A program made the position numbers and the translations under genes. Under the pieces are notes generated by a model. That model worked only from the letters and a program-made list of their open reading frames with translations. It had not been told where the DNA came from and made no database searches. Shown piece by piece: positions 30,327 through 40,841 of a stretch of 64,000 nt of DNA (the stretch's first letter is position 1; every line of letters starts with the position of its first letter). Source of the DNA: Bacillota bacterium (GTDB taxonomy: Bacteria > Bacillota > Clostridia > Saccharofermentanales > DTU023); the NCBI GenBank assembly GCA_029570375.1, contig JAKPXB010000040.1, forward strand, positions 91,464 to 155,463, read 5' to 3'.

Positions 30327-31730
30327 TTACCGGATATCCGAGTCGGGCAATGCCCTGCGCATGTAGCGGCCGTCTGTATTCTCTGAGATTATTTTACCAG
30401 ATGCGACTTTATGGCTTCCGCGGAGGAACACATCGCGGACTCTTCCTTTCAGGGCAAACCCTTCATACGGCGTGTAGTCGCAGTTGTCGTGGAGCAAATC
30501 AGACGAGACCGTCCATTCGGCGCGGGGATCAAATACAACGATATCGGCGTCGCTGCCCACCTGAAGAATGCCCTTACGTGGAAAGAGTCCGAAGTATTTA
30601 GCAGCATTCGTCGAGGTGACAACGGAAAAGCGATTGATATCCATTCGTCCTCTTACTACGCCATACGCGTACAAAAGGTTCATCCGGAGCTCAATGCCCG
30701 GCGCTCCGTTTGGGATCGCGGAGAAATCATGCCGTCCCATTTCTTTCTGCCCGATAAAATTGAATGAGCAATGGTCAGTCCCGACGAACTGAATTCCGCC
30801 GGACGCGAGTCCCTGCCACAGCGCTTCCTGGTCCCGCCGGTCGCGGAGTGGCGGGCTCATAATATATTTTGCCGCTTCAAAATCATCGCCCTCGGGTGTT
30901 CCGTAACGCGAGTGGTCGAGGAGAAGATATTGCGGACAGGTCTCTACCACCACCTGGTTGCCTCGCTCTCTGGCGCGCAGAATGGAGGACAGGCCGCGCG
31001 CCGTCGACAAGTGAACGATATAGTGATTCGTGTGAAGCAGATACACGACCGTCTCAAGGCGGTCTATCGCCTCCCCTTCGATTTCATCCGGCCTTGTCAT
31101 CTGGTGATAGTACGGTGACAGATGGCCTTCTCCTCTGATACGGCGAGTCAGTAAATCAATCAGAAGACCGTTTTCGCAGTGGAACCCGATGGTCGCGCCG
31201 AGCCGTCCCGCCTCCTCAAGCGCTTCGTAAATGTCATCTTCCTGGACCATCATTCTCCCTTTATAAGCCATATACATCTTAAAGGAAGTAATGCCGCCGT
31301 CGACGACCGAGGCCATTTCCCGCCGCAGGTTCTGGTTCCACTCGGTCATTGCCATATGGAACCCGTAGTCAATGGCTGACTTGCCGTCAGCCTTTTCATG
31401 CCATCGCTCAAGCCCGCGCGCCATGGATTCCCCGTGAAACTGGGTCGCGAAATCAATGACCGTCGTTGTTCCTCCCGCCAAAGCGGAGCGGGTTCCCGAC
31501 CTGAAATCATCAGCCGTCACGGTTCCCATTGACTCGAGATCGAGATGTGTGTGTGTTTCAATTCCGCCCGGCAGTAAATAACACCCGCTGCAGTCGATAA
31601 CTGTCTCGTCTTCCAGAGGCGTCAAATCTCCCAGAGCGATGATTGTCTCGCAACAGATGCGAATGCTGCCTTCGAGCGTCTTTTCGGGCAGCACGATAAA
31701 CCCGTCTTTAAGTAGTATGCTTTTATTCAT
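30327..31730 (-). CDS. hydA: Dihydropyrimidinase/hydantoinase-like cyclic amidohydrolase
   Basis: LLPGGIETHTHLDLES; GGITSFKMYMAYKG (carbamylated Lys site); GTDHCSFN; cluster context. Confidence 0.88.
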   Translation of the reverse strand: MNKSILLKDGFIVLPEKTLEGSIRICCETIIALGDLTPLEDETVIDCSGCYLLPGGIETHTHLDLESMGTVTADDFRSGTRSALAGGTTTVIDFATQFHGESMARGLERWHEKADGKSAIDYGFHMAMTEWNQNLRREMASVVDGGITSFKMYMAYKGRMMVQEDDIYEALEEAGRLGATIGFHCENGLLIDLLTRRIRGEGHLSPYYHQMTRPDEIEGEAIDRLETVVYLLHTNHYIVHLSTARGLSSILRARERGNQVVVETCPQYLLLDHSRYGTPEGDDFEAAKYIMSPPLRDRRDQEALWQGLASGGIQFVGTDHCSFNFIGQKEMGRHDFSAIPNGAPGIELRMNLLYAYGVVRGRMDINRFSVVTSTNAAKYFGLFPRKGILQVGSDADIVVFDPRAEWTVSSDLLHDNCDYTPYEGFALKGRVRDVFLRGSHKVASGKIISENTDGRYMRRALPDSDIR

Positions 31731-31755
31731 TTTGTCATCCGGCCTCAATGATCCT

Positions 31756-33078
31756 TTACAGATTCTTCCAGACCTCTGCCGCGCGCGCTTTCGTGCGATT
31801 GAAGATCTCTTCTTCGTCTACTGTCAGGAGCCGGCGGTCCCTCATGACCATTCTGCCGTTGATCATGACATCGTTTGTCATACGCCCGTATCCGCCGAAC
31901 AGCAGATGTCCTTTCCAGTTGGCGGCGCCGAAAGGCGTGAACGGGTAGTAATCAAGCGTAATAATATCCGCGTAGGCACCCGGTTTCAGCATACCGAGAG
32001 GACGCTTGAAGTGTTTCGCACAGATGGCGGGGTTTCCCTCGTACTGCAATTGCAGCGCCTGCCCGAAACCGACGGTAGGGTTGGACAGCCTGTATGACTG
32101 AAGAATCTTAGAAACCTTGACGGATTCGAACATATCATGCGTATAGGCGTCTGTACCCATTCCGAGCCGGATGCCGCGGCTGAGCATACCGAGCACGGGC
32201 GTCGCGCCGACCGCATTCCCCATATTCGACATGGGATTATGGACGACCGAGGTATCCGTCTCAGCCAGAATATCGAGCTCCCGGCCATTGACGTGAACGG
32301 CGTGAACCGCAATCGACTTCGGGCCGAGTATCCCCCAGTTGAGCAGGCGCTCCACTACACGGCAATCGTATTTCTGAAGGCTGTCGTACTGGTCTTCGCG
32401 CCCTTCGCCCACATGGACATGATAACCCGCGTCAATCCCCGCCATTGACTCGGCGATTTTTTCCATCGTCCTGTCAGAAATGGTAAAAGACGCGTGCATG
32501 CCGAACATGCCTTTGATCATATCCTGATCATCTGTATTCATCGCCTTAATGAAATCGATGTTCTCTTTGATTTCCGCGTCTGTGATCGCTTCGCCGTCAC
32601 GGTCGGATACTTCCATAGAAAAAGAGCCTCGGATACCGATCTCCCCGGCGGCGGCGGCGAGAACAAAAAGCGAGCCCTGGGCGGCGTGCGGACTTGCGTG
32701 GTGGTCAAACAGCGTCGTCACGCCATTGCGGATACTGTCTATGTATGTCGTATAAGCCGACAGTTCACAGTCTTCAGTAGTCAGGCTCCTGTCAAGCGTC
32801 CACCAGAGATTCTCCAGAATTTCCGGGAAATTGCGCGTTGGCCGTGAGACCCCCATGCCGCGGGCGTAAGAACTGTAGATGTGGGTATGGGCATTGATCA
32901 TGCCGGGCATGATCACGCGGCCGCCGACATCAATCACTTCATCCTCGGGGAACCGCTCCTTTAACTCCTCGAAGCTGCCGACTTCTTCTATTATCTCTCC
33001 GACGACGCGGACAGCGCCCTGTTCATAGTAGAGATTTTTCTCGCAGTTCGTAACTAGTCTTCCGTTACCAATAATCAT
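31756..33078 (-). CDS. ssnA: Putative aminohydrolase SsnA
   Basis: MPGMINAHTHIYSSYARGM; AVHAVHVNGRELDILAETDTSVVHNPMSNMGNAVGATPV; LGMGTDAYTHDMFES. Confidence 0.87.
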   Translation of the reverse strand: MIIGNGRLVTNCEKNLYYEQGAVRVVGEIIEEVGSFEELKERFPEDEVIDVGGRVIMPGMINAHTHIYSSYARGMGVSRPTRNFPEILENLWWTLDRSLTTEDCELSAYTTYIDSIRNGVTTLFDHHASPHAAQGSLFVLAAAAGEIGIRGSFSMEVSDRDGEAITDAEIKENIDFIKAMNTDDQDMIKGMFGMHASFTISDRTMEKIAESMAGIDAGYHVHVGEGREDQYDSLQKYDCRVVERLLNWGILGPKSIAVHAVHVNGRELDILAETDTSVVHNPMSNMGNAVGATPVLGMLSRGIRLGMGTDAYTHDMFESVKVSKILQSYRLSNPTVGFGQALQLQYEGNPAICAKHFKRPLGMLKPGAYADIITLDYYPFTPFGAANWKGHLLFGGYGRMTNDVMINGRMVMRDRRLLTVDEEEIFNRTKARAAEVWKNL

Positions 33079-33193
33079 TTGGACCTCCTGATCTTTCGGC
33101 TTTCAGACTGCCGCTTTCTTCTCGCCGGCCTGAATCATCGTGAGGAAAGCCGGTCGAGTATCGTATCTCCGTCATCCAACAAGCCGGCAGCTG

Positions 33194-36100
33194 CTAATCT
33201 TGCCGGCTATGGTAATCTTCATTTAAGATCCACGGCGCTTTCTTTTCGACTGCGGCGATGACCGCGCGCATCTTCGGATCGAGATCAGCGCCTTCAACAC
33301 CTGTATCGAATACGCGCCCCCTCTCATCACGGATCCTGTACATCGATTCCGACAGCTTAAGGAACCCGCTGTTTTCCGAACTCGCAAAATCTTCTTCACT
33401 CCAGAAGGCTGTCAGCTTGTTTTTGTACGGTTTACCCGCGTGCGGACAGAATGTAGCACAGTTCCCGCACTCATTGCACATCCCGTCGATGTGAATAATC
33501 TGCTCGCTGTTATCAAAGCCTTCGACTGAAACGGCCGTATTGGCGCGGTTCGGGCAGACCTCCGTGCAAACACGGCAGATCTGGCCGCAGATCAGACAGC
33601 GGCTGCCCTCTTCTTCGGGAGTTTCCCGCGGTTCAGCCAGTTGACCGCGTCTGCCGATGATCACCTCGTCATCGACCGGAACCTGGACGGAATCGAAATC
33701 ATGCTCCAGCTTTTCCCTCGCCAGAATGCCGAGCGCGGCTTTCTTCGCGTCGCCCATGGCGCTGACAATCGTTGAAGGTCCCCGACGGCAGTCGCCGATG
33801 ACATACACGCCGTCGATCGACGATTCCATCGCGTCTGAGACATACGGTACTCCGTTACTGTCAAGAGCCAGTCCCCAATCCCCGAACAGCGTACCGTCGA
33901 CCCGCGCGCCTGTCGCACCGATCACAGTATCAAATTCAAGCGTTTCGAATTCCCCTGTCCCGAGACAAGCCCGGCGCCCGGATTCGTCAAATCCGCTGAG
34001 GCGCTGTTTCTCACAAACCAGTTTCCTGCCATCGTAACTGACCGGAGCGAGCAGATCACGCCACGCGACACCTTCGGCCATCGCCTGATCGAACTCATCC
34101 TGGCTCGCCGGAGCATACATCTCTGTACGCCGGTATACGATCGTCACTTCAGGCGATCCGGGCATGCGTCTGGCGAGACGCGCGCAGTCCATGGCGACAT
34201 CGCCCGCGCCGACAACCGCGACGCGTTTCCCGAGGTCTCGCGGACCTTCCTCATGGACAGAGAGCAGGAAATCAAGAGAGTCGACCACGAGTTCCCTTCC
34301 TTCCGAAACGGGTGAGCGTCCCTCCGCCCACGCCCCGACAGCCAGAACAATGTAGTCGTATTTTTTCTTCAGCGCGTCAGGATGCAAACGCGGATCAGCG
34401 TTAAAATGGAATTGAACGCCGGCCGCTTTGGCCAGCGCGAGGTCGCGGTCGATCTGTTCCTTCGAGATTCTGAACGAAGGGATGGCATAGCGCACAATTC
34501 CGTGTGAATCCGCTCTCTTTTCGAACACATCCGCGCGGACTCCGTTCCTCGCGAGATAGTAAGCCGCGGCCACACCCCCCGGACCCGCTCCGATGACGCA
34601 GACTTTCTTGTCGGTTCGCGCCGGTTTTGGGTGTATTCCGGTTGTGATGCGATCCTGTGCCTCGTCCGCCGCTTTCTTTTTAATGTCCCGCATATGGAGC
34701 GGAATATCGTAATCCAGGCGCGTACAGCGCGTACGGCAGGGTTGCGCACAGAGAACGCCTGTAATCGTCGGGCAGGCGTTATCGATCGCGATCACGCGCA
34801 TAGCTTCTTCGTATTCTCCAAGGGCAACGAGCGTGTTGTACGCGGGGATCTGCTGCCCGATAGGACATCCGCCTTCTTGGCACGGCGCTTTATAACAATC
34901 GTAAAGCGGGAGTTCGGAATCCGTTTTTCGCGACCAGACCTTCTCCCGCCGGCGCTTCTGCACGCGCGGGCCGGCGAGGATAGATTCTGTCAGTTTCTCC
35001 AGTTTCGCGACATCCACGTCGTTGTTCTCATTCCCCAAAAAGGATTCTGATTCTTTCGCCATTTGACCGAATCGCGCATACCCGCCCGGTTTGAGCAAGG
35101 TTGTTGCCACCGTCACGGGACCAATGCCCGTCGCCAGAATATCCGCCACTCCGAGTGCATCGGCTCCGCCCGCAAACGAGATCGGTAGTTTGCCGTTGAA
35201 CGCCTTCGACAGTTTCAGCGCCAGACTGATGGTCAGCGGGGTCAATGCGCGCCCCGACATGTACATCTCTTCGGAGGGCACTTCGTTTCTTTTCACGTCG
35301 ACCGGGCATGTATTCGACAATTTCACGCCGAATGAGAGGTTATTCGCGGCGCTTATCTCGAGCATGCGCCCGAAGATACCTTTCGCGTCTTCGAACTGGA
35401 GATCCTCCAGGAAATGCTTATCGGGGAATACAATATAATCGTACCCGAGTTTGTCGAGCGTTTCTCTGACGAAATCGTACCCGAGCATCGTGGGGTTGCA
35501 TTTGACGAAAGTATGACAATGCTTCTCCGTCAACAGGTAATGCGCGATTCTTTCAATCTCAGCCGGCGGACAGCCGTGCAGTGTGGACAGCGTAATCTGA
35601 CTGCATATGACGGGTGGGATGGCGTCAATCACCGCTTCATCGACGCGCTCAAATAAGCGCAGATGTCTTCTCAGAAAAGCGATGCTCTCTTTGAAAACCG
35701 GTGTATCCGAAGCGTCTTTCAACCCTTCGATAAATGCATCCATTTTGGGAAGTTTTATCCCTTCGAGATCGTAACCGACACTCATGTTAAATGCGAAATC
35801 GCAGCCGTCGGAGATTCCGAATTCGACGGCAAGCACTTTAATGGCGATCCACGCTTTGATGTACTCATCAAATGCTTCTTCGACGGTCAGCTCCGTTGAC
35901 CACTCACAGTTATAACATTCATCTTCCGCGTTGATACAGGGTTTGGCGACCGCGTGCCTGATCACCTCGCCGTCCATTTTCTGAACTGTTTTAAGTTCAA
36001 TAAAACGAGCGCCCGCAAGATACGATACGATTATATTCTGTGCGAGCTGCGAATGCGGACCGGCAGCAGGACCGACTGCTGACGCGATCTTATCGCCAAA

Positions 36101-36247
36101 TGGCGTATGATAACGGCCCTCCGTCCGTGTGAAGTAGAATTTGCTCTTGTCGAGACCAAACACCCGACCACTTTCTCTGTACTCCCGAAGGCTCCAGCCG
36201 ATAAGATTGGCGAAGCTGATAGGTCTCATAATATCGCTCATATTCAA
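33194..36247 (-). CDS. ygfK: YgfK-like putative selenate reductase / NAD(P)-flavin-FeS oxidoreductase
   Basis: N-terminus MSDIMRPISFANLIGWSLREYRESGRVFGLDKSKFY; GltD-like ACPTITGVLCAQPCRTRCTRLDYD, VCVIGAGPGGVAAAYYLARNG; C-terminal ferredoxin CNECGNCATFCPHAGKPYK. Confidence 0.92.
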   Translation of the reverse strand: MNMSDIMRPISFANLIGWSLREYRESGRVFGLDKSKFYFTRTEGRYHTPFGDKIASAVGPAAGPHSQLAQNIIVSYLAGARFIELKTVQKMDGEVIRHAVAKPCINAEDECYNCEWSTELTVEEAFDEYIKAWIAIKVLAVEFGISDGCDFAFNMSVGYDLEGIKLPKMDAFIEGLKDASDTPVFKESIAFLRRHLRLFERVDEAVIDAIPPVICSQITLSTLHGCPPAEIERIAHYLLTEKHCHTFVKCNPTMLGYDFVRETLDKLGYDYIVFPDKHFLEDLQFEDAKGIFGRMLEISAANNLSFGVKLSNTCPVDVKRNEVPSEEMYMSGRALTPLTISLALKLSKAFNGKLPISFAGGADALGVADILATGIGPVTVATTLLKPGGYARFGQMAKESESFLGNENNDVDVAKLEKLTESILAGPRVQKRRREKVWSRKTDSELPLYDCYKAPCQEGGCPIGQQIPAYNTLVALGEYEEAMRVIAIDNACPTITGVLCAQPCRTRCTRLDYDIPLHMRDIKKKAADEAQDRITTGIHPKPARTDKKVCVIGAGPGGVAAAYYLARNGVRADVFEKRADSHGIVRYAIPSFRISKEQIDRDLALAKAAGVQFHFNADPRLHPDALKKKYDYIVLAVGAWAEGRSPVSEGRELVVDSLDFLLSVHEEGPRDLGKRVAVVGAGDVAMDCARLARRMPGSPEVTIVYRRTEMYAPASQDEFDQAMAEGVAWRDLLAPVSYDGRKLVCEKQRLSGFDESGRRACLGTGEFETLEFDTVIGATGARVDGTLFGDWGLALDSNGVPYVSDAMESSIDGVYVIGDCRRGPSTIVSAMGDAKKAALGILAREKLEHDFDSVQVPVDDEVIIGRRGQLAEPRETPEEEGSRCLICGQICRVCTEVCPNRANTAVSVEGFDNSEQIIHIDGMCNECGNCATFCPHAGKPYKNKLTAFWSEEDFASSENSGFLKLSESMYRIRDERGRVFDTGVEGADLDPKMRAVIAAVEKKAPWILNEDYHSRQD

Positions 36248-36427
36248 TACCTTCCCTTTTCTGACAATCCCGTGCCATCCGCGGCATCCGGGACGAGATC
36301 CTGCGCGTTCACGATGTCTTGCTACTATATTAACAGTTATTGGTGAATTTTTATCCGTTTTATTCTCAATTTAACCAGATATGAGAAAGGGGACGGCAAA
36401 TTGTGAAAGAAACAGCCGGATGATAAA

Positions 36428-36459
36428 AAGCCGGGGTTCCCCTGAGCGAACCCCGGCTT
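36428..36459 (-). terminator. Intrinsic terminator downstream of ygeY, before ygfK
   Basis: AAGCCGGGGTTC...GAACCCCGGCTT perfect arms; minus-strand 3' flank TTTTATCA. Confidence 0.85.
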
Positions 36460-36479
36460 CTGCTGTCAGACCAGCTGAC

Positions 36480-37715
36480 TTACGCGTTATCTTCTCTTGT
36501 GATGTCCATATAGAGCGTCGGCATCACGCTGTAGATGGCGGCACATCGGACGAGATCTTCTTTCCAGGTGATTTCGTTCGGCGCGTGTGCCTGTTCCTCC
36601 TTGCCGGGACCGAGCCCGATGGTAGGGATGCCGTGGCGTCCCATTATCGCAACGCCGTTCGTCGAGAAGGTCCATTTGTCCACTTTCGGCGCTCCGTACA
36701 GAGTCGTGTAGGCCTTGACAAGCGCTTTTGTCTGAGGCGCGTCTTCAGGGATCACCCACGTCGGGAAATAGCAGTCCTGTACGTAGATTTCTCCGGTCCA
36801 TGACGGGCGGTCATACTTGTACATGCTGACCTTCGCGCCCCATTTTTTGACAGAGGGCAGGTCTTCAATTTCCTTCAGGGCTGACAAATATGTCTCCCCG
36901 TCCGTCAGGCGGCGGTCAAGCGAAATGGCGCAGCTGTCGGCGACAGCGCAGCGTGAGGGCGATGTGTAGAAAATCTGTGACACGGTGACGGTTCCCTTGC
37001 CGAGGAACGCGTCGTAATGCAGTCGTTCGTTCAGTTGTTCAACCTCTTTGATAATATCAGCCATTTTGTAGATGGCGTTCTCCCCGCGTTCAGGCGCGGA
37101 ACCGTGGCAGGAAATACCGAGAACGTCCACACGGATCTCCATGCGTCCGCGATGGCCGCGGTACACGTGCATATTGGTCGGTTCTGTCGAAACGACGAAT
37201 TCGGGGCGGATGCCGCTCTTTTCAATGATATAGAGCCAGCACATGCCGTCACAGTCTTCTTCCTGTACCGTACCGGTGACAAGCATCTGATACTCATCGG
37301 AAAGGAGCCCCAGGTCTTTGGCCATTCTGGCCCCGTAAACGGCTGACACAATACCGCCGAGCTGATCGGAGGCGCCCCGCCCGCCGATTTCCGTCTCGTT
37401 CTCATACCCTTCATAGGGATCGAACTTCCAGTTGGAAATCTCGCCGATGCCGACGGTATCGATATGGCCGTCAAAAGCGATAAGGCGCTTGCCGGTTCCC
37501 ATCCATCCGAGAACATTCCCGAGCGGATCGATCTCTGCTCTGTCGAAACCGAGCTTTTCCATCTCCTCTTTGATGCGCTTTGATTTGCCTTCCTCTCCGC
37601 AGCTCTCTCCGCCGATTCTAATCAGATCACGCAGAAAGCGGACCATGTCTTCACGGTAGCTCACGGCCAGTTCTCTGACGCGGTCATAGTCAATTTGAGT
37701 GTTTGTCATATGCAT
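36480..37715 (-). CDS. ygeY: YgeY-family selenium-metabolism-linked hydrolase (M20 peptidase-like)
   Basis: [46 protein letters not shown]; cluster context. Confidence 0.9.
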   Translation of the reverse strand: MHMTNTQIDYDRVRELAVSYREDMVRFLRDLIRIGGESCGEEGKSKRIKEEMEKLGFDRAEIDPLGNVLGWMGTGKRLIAFDGHIDTVGIGEISNWKFDPYEGYENETEIGGRGASDQLGGIVSAVYGARMAKDLGLLSDEYQMLVTGTVQEEDCDGMCWLYIIEKSGIRPEFVVSTEPTNMHVYRGHRGRMEIRVDVLGISCHGSAPERGENAIYKMADIIKEVEQLNERLHYDAFLGKGTVTVSQIFYTSPSRCAVADSCAISLDRRLTDGETYLSALKEIEDLPSVKKWGAKVSMYKYDRPSWTGEIYVQDCYFPTWVIPEDAPQTKALVKAYTTLYGAPKVDKWTFSTNGVAIMGRHGIPTIGLGPGKEEQAHAPNEITWKEDLVRCAAIYSVMPTLYMDITREDNA

Positions 37716-37738
37716 GTTCTCCTTATACTCTTCAATTG

Positions 37739-37793
37739 CTCAGGTTTTGATGCCTGAGAGGCTGTCTAACGCTCCTTCGGTAAGTTAGACAGC
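37739..37793. promoter_or_regulatory. Two adjacent hairpins between ygeW and ygeY
   Basis: CTCAGG-TTTTGATG-CCTGAG (37739-37758) and GCTGTCTAAC...GTTAGACAGC (37761-37770/37784-37793). Confidence 0.6.
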
Positions 37794-37813
37794 TTTCTCT
37801 TCCCGGATTCGGA

Positions 37814-39010
37814 TCAGGCGTTATCCGCCCATCGGGGCGCAGCGCCCTTCCAGAGTTCATCCAGTTTCGCGGCGGGATGCTTGACCTTCTGAAGGAAAAT
37901 CATCGCGGCGATAATGTAAGGCTTAAAGCTCGCCTGTTTGTAGAGGGGGACGCGGTAACGGTCAAACACCGATCCGTCCACTTCTCCTTCCGCGCAGGAT
38001 ACGCCGGTAATGTCGGCCGGCAGACAGTGCAGATAGAGCGCGCGGCCATCCCTGGTCAGTTTCATCATCTCTTCCGAGCATGTCCAGTTTTTATAGCGGG
38101 CGTTCTGTGCGAGCAGTTCTTTCTCGAGTGCGTCGATACCGGCTTTGTCACCTTTCGCGTAAAGATCCGTACGGATTTCCATCGCCCTGAAAGGCGCCCA
38201 GCTCTTCGGATAAACGATATCCGCGTCTTTAAAGGCCTCTTCCATTGATGTCACACGCGTGAATCTGCCACCGTACTGCTCTTCGTTATGCTTCGCCACC
38301 TCTTCCATCGTATCCATGATCTCATACCCCTCGGGGTGCGCGAGCACGACGTCCATGCCGAAACGGGTCATCAGGCCGATCACACCCTGCGGAACGGAGA
38401 GGGGTTTGCCGTAGGAGGGCGAATAAGCCCATGTCATCGCGACCTTCTTGCCCCTCAGGTTTTCGACACCGCCCAGTTCATGAATCACGTGAAGCGTATC
38501 CGCCATGATCTGCGTGGGGTGGTCGATATCGCACTGAAGATTTACCAGCGTCGGACGCTGTTCGAGAACGCCGGTTTCGTAGCCCTCCTTGACATAATCG
38601 GCGACATTTTTCATATAGGTATGGCCTTTGCCGATGTACATGTCGTCACGGATTCCGATGACATCCGCCATAAAAGAGATCATGTTGGCAGTCTCTTTGA
38701 CCGTCTCCCCGTGGGAGATCTGCGACTTGCCCTCATCGAGATCCTGAACCTCAAGGCCGAGCAGGTTGCACGCGGAGGCAAATGAGAAACGTGTTCTCGT
38801 CGAGTTGTCGCGGAACAGTGAAATAGCGAGCCCCGAATCGAAGATGCGTGCGCTCCTGTTATTTTCGCGAAGTGCCCGTAAAGCGTCAGCCACCGCGAAA
38901 ATAGCCATAATCTCGTCTTGTGTTTTGTCCCATGTCAGGAAAAAATCGTTCTGATACAGTTCCCGGTAATCGCAGCTTTCCAGCTGATCGATGAGATGTT
39001 TAAAATCCAT
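37814..39010 (-). CDS. ygeW: YgeW-type carbamoyltransferase
   Basis: LFRDNSTRTRFSFASACNLLGLEVQDLDEGKSQISHGETVKETANMISFMADVIGIRDDMYIGKGHTYMK; LHCLPADI; start MDFKHLIDQLES at 39010. Confidence 0.92.
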   Translation of the reverse strand: MDFKHLIDQLESCDYRELYQNDFFLTWDKTQDEIMAIFAVADALRALRENNRSARIFDSGLAISLFRDNSTRTRFSFASACNLLGLEVQDLDEGKSQISHGETVKETANMISFMADVIGIRDDMYIGKGHTYMKNVADYVKEGYETGVLEQRPTLVNLQCDIDHPTQIMADTLHVIHELGGVENLRGKKVAMTWAYSPSYGKPLSVPQGVIGLMTRFGMDVVLAHPEGYEIMDTMEEVAKHNEEQYGGRFTRVTSMEEAFKDADIVYPKSWAPFRAMEIRTDLYAKGDKAGIDALEKELLAQNARYKNWTCSEEMMKLTRDGRALYLHCLPADITGVSCAEGEVDGSVFDRYRVPLYKQASFKPYIIAAMIFLQKVKHPAAKLDELWKGAAPRWADNA

Positions 39011-39059
39011 ACGTATCTCTTTCCTCTCTAATCTGGAATCTCTCGTCCGCACCCGTCAT

Positions 39060-40535
39060 TTATTCCATCGCGGCGAGAACACCCGTGCGCTCATTGAACG
39101 CCGTAATCAGTTCGTCAATCTCATGCACCTGATCGTGAATACCCGTCCAGTAATGCTCGTCGTACCACTGGGCGTTCAGTTCCTTCACGGTGCGCCCCTG
39201 CTGCTCGACCCATGTGTAGTATTTAAGATTGTGCACGCGTTTACGTGAGCGGTACGTAAACTCCTCCATATTATCTGTCGTAACCGACGCGAGATAGCGC
39301 CAGTAGTCGCGGGACGCAAGCGCAGGCGTATAGGGTTCGGCTTCCTCGAGCTCCGCGATACGGGATTTGTACATCTCGGAAGAGTCCGTCGCGACGGTGC
39401 CGATCACATCGTCCTTCGTGAATTCAAAGTATTTGGCCAGTTTGATGCTCCCGAGCACGTTGGCAATTCCGCTGATGCCGAGCAGAGGCAGCAGATCCAG
39501 AAAACCGGCGGAAACGCCTGTTTCGCGGATGAGGAGCTCGCGCCCGATTTCCGTATTGAACAGACGGAGCAGATTCTGTGAGTTGTTATCGTCGAGGGCG
39601 CAGACGACATCCGTGTTCTTGACATTGTGGACAAACGGAACATGTTTATCCCCGATCCCCTCGATGCGGTGAGCGCCGAAGCCGTTATTCAAAATGGTGG
39701 GGCACTGCAGAGCCTCGCCAACCGCCAGTTTCAGCCGCGGATACTGCTCTTTCAGGTAATCACCGGCGCTCAGCGAACCGCCGCTGCCGCTTGTGAAAAA
39801 AGCCGCCGCGAATCTCGAAGCCGGCGTCGCCAATGACTCATATACTTCCTGCATCGCGGGTCCTGTGACGTGGAAATGCCAGAGGACGTTTCCCATCTCT
39901 TCAAACTGGTTGAAAATGACAGCGTCCGGACGCGTTCTCCGGAGTTCCCAGACCTTGTCGAAGATCTCTTTGACATCGCTTTCGCAGCCGGGAGTCGCGA
40001 TTGTTTCATCCGCGATGTTCAAAAGCCACTCAAAACGCTCCCGGCTCATGCCTTCGGGCAGGATCGCGATCGATTTGCAGCCGAGCAATTTTGAGTTAAA
40101 GGCACCGCCCCGGCAGTAGTTTCCCGTTGACGGCCAGACAGCTCTGTTTTGGTAGGGATCGAACTGCCCGGTGACGAGACGCGGCACAAGACATCCGAAC
40201 GAAGCGCCGACTTTGTGGCATCCCGTCGGGAACCATTTGCCGATCATCACGAAAATGCGCGCGTCGACTCCCGTGAGCTCACTCGGAATTTCGATATAGT
40301 TGACGCCGCCATAGCCGGCGCCGTTGAGATTGGGCTCGTTTTTCCATGTGATGCGGAACAGGTTCAGAGGATTGATATCCCATGTACCGACGTTCTTCAA
40401 TCTCTTTTTGATTTTATCCGGAACCTTATTGACAGGATCGCGCAGCTGCGCAAAAGTCGGAATAACAATATTGTTCTCGCGCGCACGTTTTACCGCGTTC
40501 TCAAGCGCTTCACGGTGGATCGTCAGATCGATCAT
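39060..40535 (-). CDS. Fold-type II PLP-dependent enzyme (cysteine synthase-like / YgeX-position protein)
   Basis: Start MIDLTIHREALENAV with AGGAGA RBS at 40535; GCHKVGASFG (likely PLP Lys), STGNYCRGGAFNSKLLGCKSIAILPEGMSRERF, TSGSGGSLSAGDYLKEQYP; ORF track start 40682 lies upstream of the RBS. Confidence 0.82.
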   Translation of the reverse strand: MIDLTIHREALENAVKRARENNIVIPTFAQLRDPVNKVPDKIKKRLKNVGTWDINPLNLFRITWKNEPNLNGAGYGGVNYIEIPSELTGVDARIFVMIGKWFPTGCHKVGASFGCLVPRLVTGQFDPYQNRAVWPSTGNYCRGGAFNSKLLGCKSIAILPEGMSRERFEWLLNIADETIATPGCESDVKEIFDKVWELRRTRPDAVIFNQFEEMGNVLWHFHVTGPAMQEVYESLATPASRFAAAFFTSGSGGSLSAGDYLKEQYPRLKLAVGEALQCPTILNNGFGAHRIEGIGDKHVPFVHNVKNTDVVCALDDNNSQNLLRLFNTEIGRELLIRETGVSAGFLDLLPLLGISGIANVLGSIKLAKYFEFTKDDVIGTVATDSSEMYKSRIAELEEAEPYTPALASRDYWRYLASVTTDNMEEFTYRSRKRVHNLKYYTWVEQQGRTVKELNAQWYDEHYWTGIHDQVHEIDELITAFNERTGVLAAME

Positions 40536-40817
40536 AATTGTTTCTCCTTGCATGTGATGGTAATGAATTGATGTGGGACAGTCGTTCTCAAAACTCCCAT
40601 ACCTAAGCGATATCAGGTTACAACCGCCATGGACTTTCGTAAATAATTCCTTTTGAACAGACTCCGCGGAATGATTGATCACAAACTACTGCAGATTGGC
40701 AATAAAATGACAAATTTTTGTGAAATTTTCGTCTTTATACATAAGAATGGGGCCAAAAGGAAGTTTTCAAACGGTGGCAGCGGTTCGTCCGACCGGCGGA
40801 TCCCCTCTGCAGTATCG

Positions 40818-40841
40818 CCCCGGCAGGCGTGCCTGCCGGGG
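40818..40841. repeat. Perfect 11-bp inverted repeat in the PLP gene leader region
   Basis: CCCCGGCAGGC-GT-GCCTGCCGGGG; no T-tract on either strand. Confidence 0.6.

Noticed and set aside
40536-40682. N-terminal 49 aa of the PLP enzyme ORF
   Set aside because: A good RBS (AGGAGA) precedes the internal ATG at 40535; the upstream part has no RBS and looks non-coding
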